The notes beneath the pieces were generated by a model. It had not been told where the DNA came from. It made no database searches and saw only the letters and a program-made list of their open reading frames with translations. The translations under genes and the position numbers were made by a program. This document shows positions 53,715 to 56,242 of a stretch of DNA of 56,242 nt, in pieces; the stretch's first letter is position 1; each line of letters opens with the position of its first letter. The DNA is taken from assembly GCA_964477265.1 (NCBI GenBank), contig CAYZDJ010000019.1:1-56242 (forward strand), in the 5' to 3' direction. Origin of the DNA: CAIVPM01 sp964477265. GTDB taxonomy: Bacteria; Bacteroidota; Bacteroidia; Chitinophagales; Chitinophagaceae.

Positions 53715-55799
53715 TTAAAAATCAATAACATATGCACCTTGTGTTGCACATATATGGTAGTCTATATGCAAGCTGTCACAATCTTTTTTCCAGTAATTAA
53801 TTTTCCAGTTTGGATTACTGCCATCAAAAATTATAGTTTTACAATCAAACATGGCTGTTAGCTGGTTCATGTATAATTTTGGATTTTTTGAAATAACTAT
53901 GGCATCAACTTTAATTTTTTCATTTCTTACTTTTTGTAAAGGCGAATCTACCAAAGCAATAATTTTATTTTTTGTATAAATAAAGTTGTTGGTGCTATAA
54001 ATGTTTTCAAGTGCATCTGCATTTATCCTGTGTAAAGTGCGTGATGGTTTTATGTGAAAATTTTTCAAAAAGCCCTCTTCGTTCATTATGCTGTCGCCTA
54101 TAAACTCATACTTTCTTCCTTCTATTATATCAATTGCCTGATGGTTTGGCACATTATAAACAATTACTTTTTTCTGTTGGTATTTGCCAATAAAATCAAT
54201 GCTTCGTAAAGTAAAAAATATTGTGACAAAGCTTAATGTTGCAAAAAACATTTTCTTATTTTTATTGATAAGCCAATAGCAAAAACATATTATAATAGCA
54301 AATAAAATAATAGCCTGAGGAATGCTTATTTGCAAATATTCTAGTACTGCAAATGATAAGGAATCTATACTTAAAATAAATTTATTCATTACCCATATCA
54401 TCCATTCAATTCCTTTTCCAATAAAGGTTGCAGCTGGTTGCCACCAGCAAAAAACAAGTAACAAAAGTTCTAAATAAAGTATAAACCCAGACCAAGGCAC
54501 AGCAAAAATATTTGTAACCAAAAACAATAATGGAAACTGGTGAAAATGATATAGTACAACTGGCAACGTAAGTATTTGTGCAGACAGCGTTATAGAATTT
54601 AAATTCCAGAAGGCTGCAAGCAATTTATTTTTAAAATAAAACCAATTTTTTATATAGGGCGAGAATACAACAATACTAAGAACGGCAGTATATGAAAGTT
54701 GAAAACCAACATCCCATAAGCTAAATGGATTAATGATTAAAATAATGATTGCAGATAAAGCCAAACCATTGTGGATATTACTTTTTTTGTTAAACGCCTC
54801 TCCTATTGCAATTACTGTAAACATTATGGCACTTCGCAATATTGATGGTGCCATTCCAGCTATCAAGCTAAACATCCACAACACAAAAATTATAGTAATG
54901 GGCTTTGCAATTTTACCCCACTTAAAACGATTGAATGGTTTAAATAAAAATAATATCAAGCCATAAATCATTCCTAAATGCAATCCACTTATAGCTATTA
55001 TGTGTACAACACCTGTGTTACTATATGCACGCACCAAATCCCTGTCAAGCTCATCTCTATAGCCAATTAATAAAGCTTCTGCTATGCTTAATTCATCAGG
55101 GTTATTAATGTTTGTTCTTAAAATATTTAAAACATTAGTTCTTATGTTTATTAATAAAGATGAAAACCAGTTTGTTTGGCTTGTAGGCAAAATAATAAAG
55201 TCGCCATCTTTTAAAAAGCCCTGATAATATATGTTTTGAAAACTACAATACTCGGCATAATTAAAACCTCCTGGATTGCCCGAATTGATAATTGAATTTA
55301 AATTTTTTGTAACAAGTATTTGCGAGCCATATTTAATATTGGGTATAGTTGAGTCTTTTTTGAAATACAATAAAATATCGCCATCAACATTTTGCCATTT
55401 CTTATTTATATAAACTGCATTAACAGTTGCAATTGTTTTATAACTTTTTTCTTTTATTACAAGATTGTCTCTAAGTGTAGCAATTACTGGCTTTCCCTGT
55501 TCAAAATATTTTCCAAGCCACACATTGTTATTGACATTGTTCTTTGTAAAAGACAAACAACCACCAACGGCTATAAATAAAAGTGTAACGCATAGCCCTT
55601 TTAAAAATGCAAACTTATACCGAAGTGATGATGACAGAAATTGGAATAATACAATAACAATAAAGGCAAATGCAGCTGCAATAAGCAATACAGGCAATTG
55701 TATTTTTAAATGATATTGCAATAAAATGCCTGCACATAAAGCAATAAGCAAACGTAGTGCAGGCACTTGTTTTAATATATTGGTAGAAAAGGTTTGCAA
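53715..55799 (-). CDS. comEC: ComEC/Rec2 family competence protein
   Basis: A 694-residue inner-membrane DNA-uptake channel protein. Membrane helices at the N-terminus (ALRLLIALCAGILL) precede a periplasmic OB-like domain. The competence domain has VVHIIAISGLHLGMIYG followed by several helices. The C-terminal metallo-beta-lactamase part is short. There is no ATG or GTG upstream, and a TTG at 55799, seven bases after the DUF952 stop, is the likely start, so it is translated by coupling. The ComEA-like HHH gene at 21291-22202 is a possible partner far away. Confidence 0.88.
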   Translation of the reverse strand: MQTFSTNILKQVPALRLLIALCAGILLQYHLKIQLPVLLIAAAFAFIVIVLFQFLSSSLRYKFAFLKGLCVTLLFIAVGGCLSFTKNNVNNNVWLGKYFEQGKPVIATLRDNLVIKEKSYKTIATVNAVYINKKWQNVDGDILLYFKKDSTIPNIKYGSQILVTKNLNSIINSGNPGGFNYAEYCSFQNIYYQGFLKDGDFIILPTSQTNWFSSLLINIRTNVLNILRTNINNPDELSIAEALLIGYRDELDRDLVRAYSNTGVVHIIAISGLHLGMIYGLILFLFKPFNRFKWGKIAKPITIIFVLWMFSLIAGMAPSILRSAIMFTVIAIGEAFNKKSNIHNGLALSAIIILIINPFSLWDVGFQLSYTAVLSIVVFSPYIKNWFYFKNKLLAAFWNLNSITLSAQILTLPVVLYHFHQFPLLFLVTNIFAVPWSGFILYLELLLLVFCWWQPAATFIGKGIEWMIWVMNKFILSIDSLSFAVLEYLQISIPQAIILFAIIICFCYWLINKNKKMFFATLSFVTIFFTLRSIDFIGKYQQKKVIVYNVPNHQAIDIIEGRKYEFIGDSIMNEEGFLKNFHIKPSRTLHRINADALENIYSTNNFIYTKNKIIALVDSPLQKVRNEKIKVDAIVISKNPKLYMNQLTAMFDCKTIIFDGSNPNWKINYWKKDCDSLHIDYHICATQGAYVIDF

Positions 55800-55806
55800 A
55801 TGTTTG

Positions 55807-56109
55807 TTAATTGATTTTTATAACATTAACCACAGCATCAATATTTAACACACCGTAAATATGAGGAAAATTTTGGTTAATTGAAGGGGCATTTTCATAA
55901 ACAAGTTTATTAGTTATCTTATTTTCATCAATCACAAGTTTTACAAGGTTATTTATTCCCTGATAATATCTTTCCAACACACCATTAACCTGGTGTTCCT
56001 GACTGCAATGTATAAAGCCTTCACTATCTAAAGATACTGCTTTGTAGAATCCATTCTGTAAAGCGTTTTGCCAGTTTTCTTGTGTTGTTATGTGGTAAAT
56101 ATACTTCAT
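55807..56109 (-). CDS. DUF952 family protein
   Basis: A 100-residue protein with the DUF952 pattern: YIYHITTQENWQNAL, DSEGFIHCS, LVKLVIDENKITNKLVYENAP and FPHIYGVLNIDAV. DUF952 members resemble ART/Tpt1-type folds (the HIT-like name is not meant) and their role is unclear. It is directly upstream of comEC (7-bp gap) and likely shares its transcript. Confidence 0.85.
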   Translation of the reverse strand: MKYIYHITTQENWQNALQNGFYKAVSLDSEGFIHCSQEHQVNGVLERYYQGINNLVKLVIDENKITNKLVYENAPSINQNFPHIYGVLNIDAVVNVIKIN

Positions 56110-56133
56110 ATAAAAAATTAGTTTACTTATAAA

Positions 56134-56162
56134 GAGAGCCTACCCAAATTGGGTAGGCTCTC
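56134..56162. terminator. bidirectional terminator upstream of DUF952
   Basis: GAGAGCCTACCCA pairs perfectly with TGGGTAGGCTCTC (13 bp) around AAT. It terminates the partial minus-strand gene whose stop is at 56201-56203. Confidence 0.85.
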
Positions 56163-56200
56163 AGTTTGTTATCCTTTACTGATTGTCTGTAATAACACTA

Positions 56201-56242
56201 TTATTCCACAACCAGTTTTTGTGTTTGTTTACCAGCTTTGGT
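56201..56242 (-). CDS. partial gene, C-terminus resembling a T9SS sorting domain
   Basis: Only the last 13 codons and the stop are inside the window. They read TKAGKQTQKLVVE. The hydrophobic-Lys-Leu-Val ending is like the end of type A sorting domains (the protease genes here end EKLLIE and DKLVIRK). The rest of the gene lies beyond the window. This call is based on a few residues only. Confidence 0.55.
   Translation of the reverse strand, partial: TKAGKQTQKLVVE

Noticed and set aside
1..56242. CRISPR arrays, rRNA and tRNA genes, phage or integrase genes
   Set aside because: No repeat-spacer array, tRNA-like fold or integrase motif was noticed on reading; no tool was run, so absence of a tRNA is not proven.

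Overview
The window is an AT-rich stretch of a Bacteroidota chromosome, most likely Chitinophagales/Chitinophagaceae. That placement is an inference. It rests on several type IX secretion (T9SS) C-terminal sorting domains, a PorP/SprF-family protein, a gliding-motility-associated C-terminal domain, a GldL-related membrane protein, many Bacteroidota-restricted DUFs (DUF6029, DUF6526, DUF6702, DUF7948) and promoter-like boxes near the TAnnTTTG type. No rRNA, tRNA, CRISPR array, insertion sequence, integrase or phage gene was seen. The order looks like stable core chromosome mixed with surface-protein loci.

Layout. 449-4316 (+): a three-gene export locus with a di-heme cytochrome c peroxidase/MauG-family protein, a lipoprotein that by eye has copper-amine-oxidase architecture without the copper histidines, and a beta-propeller-like lipoprotein. 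This is the most unusual locus here. 4328-10384 (-): glycogen synthase and a 1519-residue duplicated beta-helix T9SS protein. 10705-14154 (+): [2Fe-2S] ferredoxin, IscX, KdsC, a DHH-family (NrnA-like) phosphoesterase and an FKBP lipoprotein. 14235-17769: DUF6029 outer-membrane barrel, TlpA-like thioredoxin and, divergently, an Omp28-like lipoprotein. 18125-20705 (-): thrS-infC, ended by a strong terminator and without rpmI-rplT. 20921-26011: small lipoproteins, a ComEA-like helix-hairpin-helix protein, a PhnP-like MBL hydrolase, SRPBCC, DUF1801, a bacillithiol-transferase-like DinB protein and DUF6702. 26359-32942: a T9SS-exported reprolysin-like protease, a GldL-related protein, an M1 peptidase and a HupE/UreJ protein. 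33167-37266: DUF6526, a PAS/zinc-ribbon protein, a small secreted protein and RecG. 37364-45848 (+): an apparent T9SS operon of M36 protease, gliding-type adhesin and PorP/SprF. 45849-56109: CTP synthase, DNA/RNA nuclease lipoprotein, polyprenyl synthase, RecJ, a CDF transporter, ComEC and DUF952. The window ends in the last 13 codons of another protein with a T9SS-like C-terminus.

Themes. Much of the region serves the cell envelope: signal peptides, lipoboxes, three large proteases, T9SS cargo and one PorP/SprF partner beside a type-B cargo. A second theme is DNA processing (RecG, RecJ, ComEC, ComEA-like HHH protein, exported nuclease), which fits natural transformation plus recombination, but the genes are scattered. 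Intergenic DNA carries several families of short dispersed repeats and hairpins, including a MITE-like element with TTAACCRCA ends present at least twice.

Several start sites differ from the longest open frame. recG has no ATG, GTG or TTG upstream of its conserved N-terminus and may use ATT. The PorP/SprF gene and comEC appear to start at TTG, and the CDF gene at GTG.
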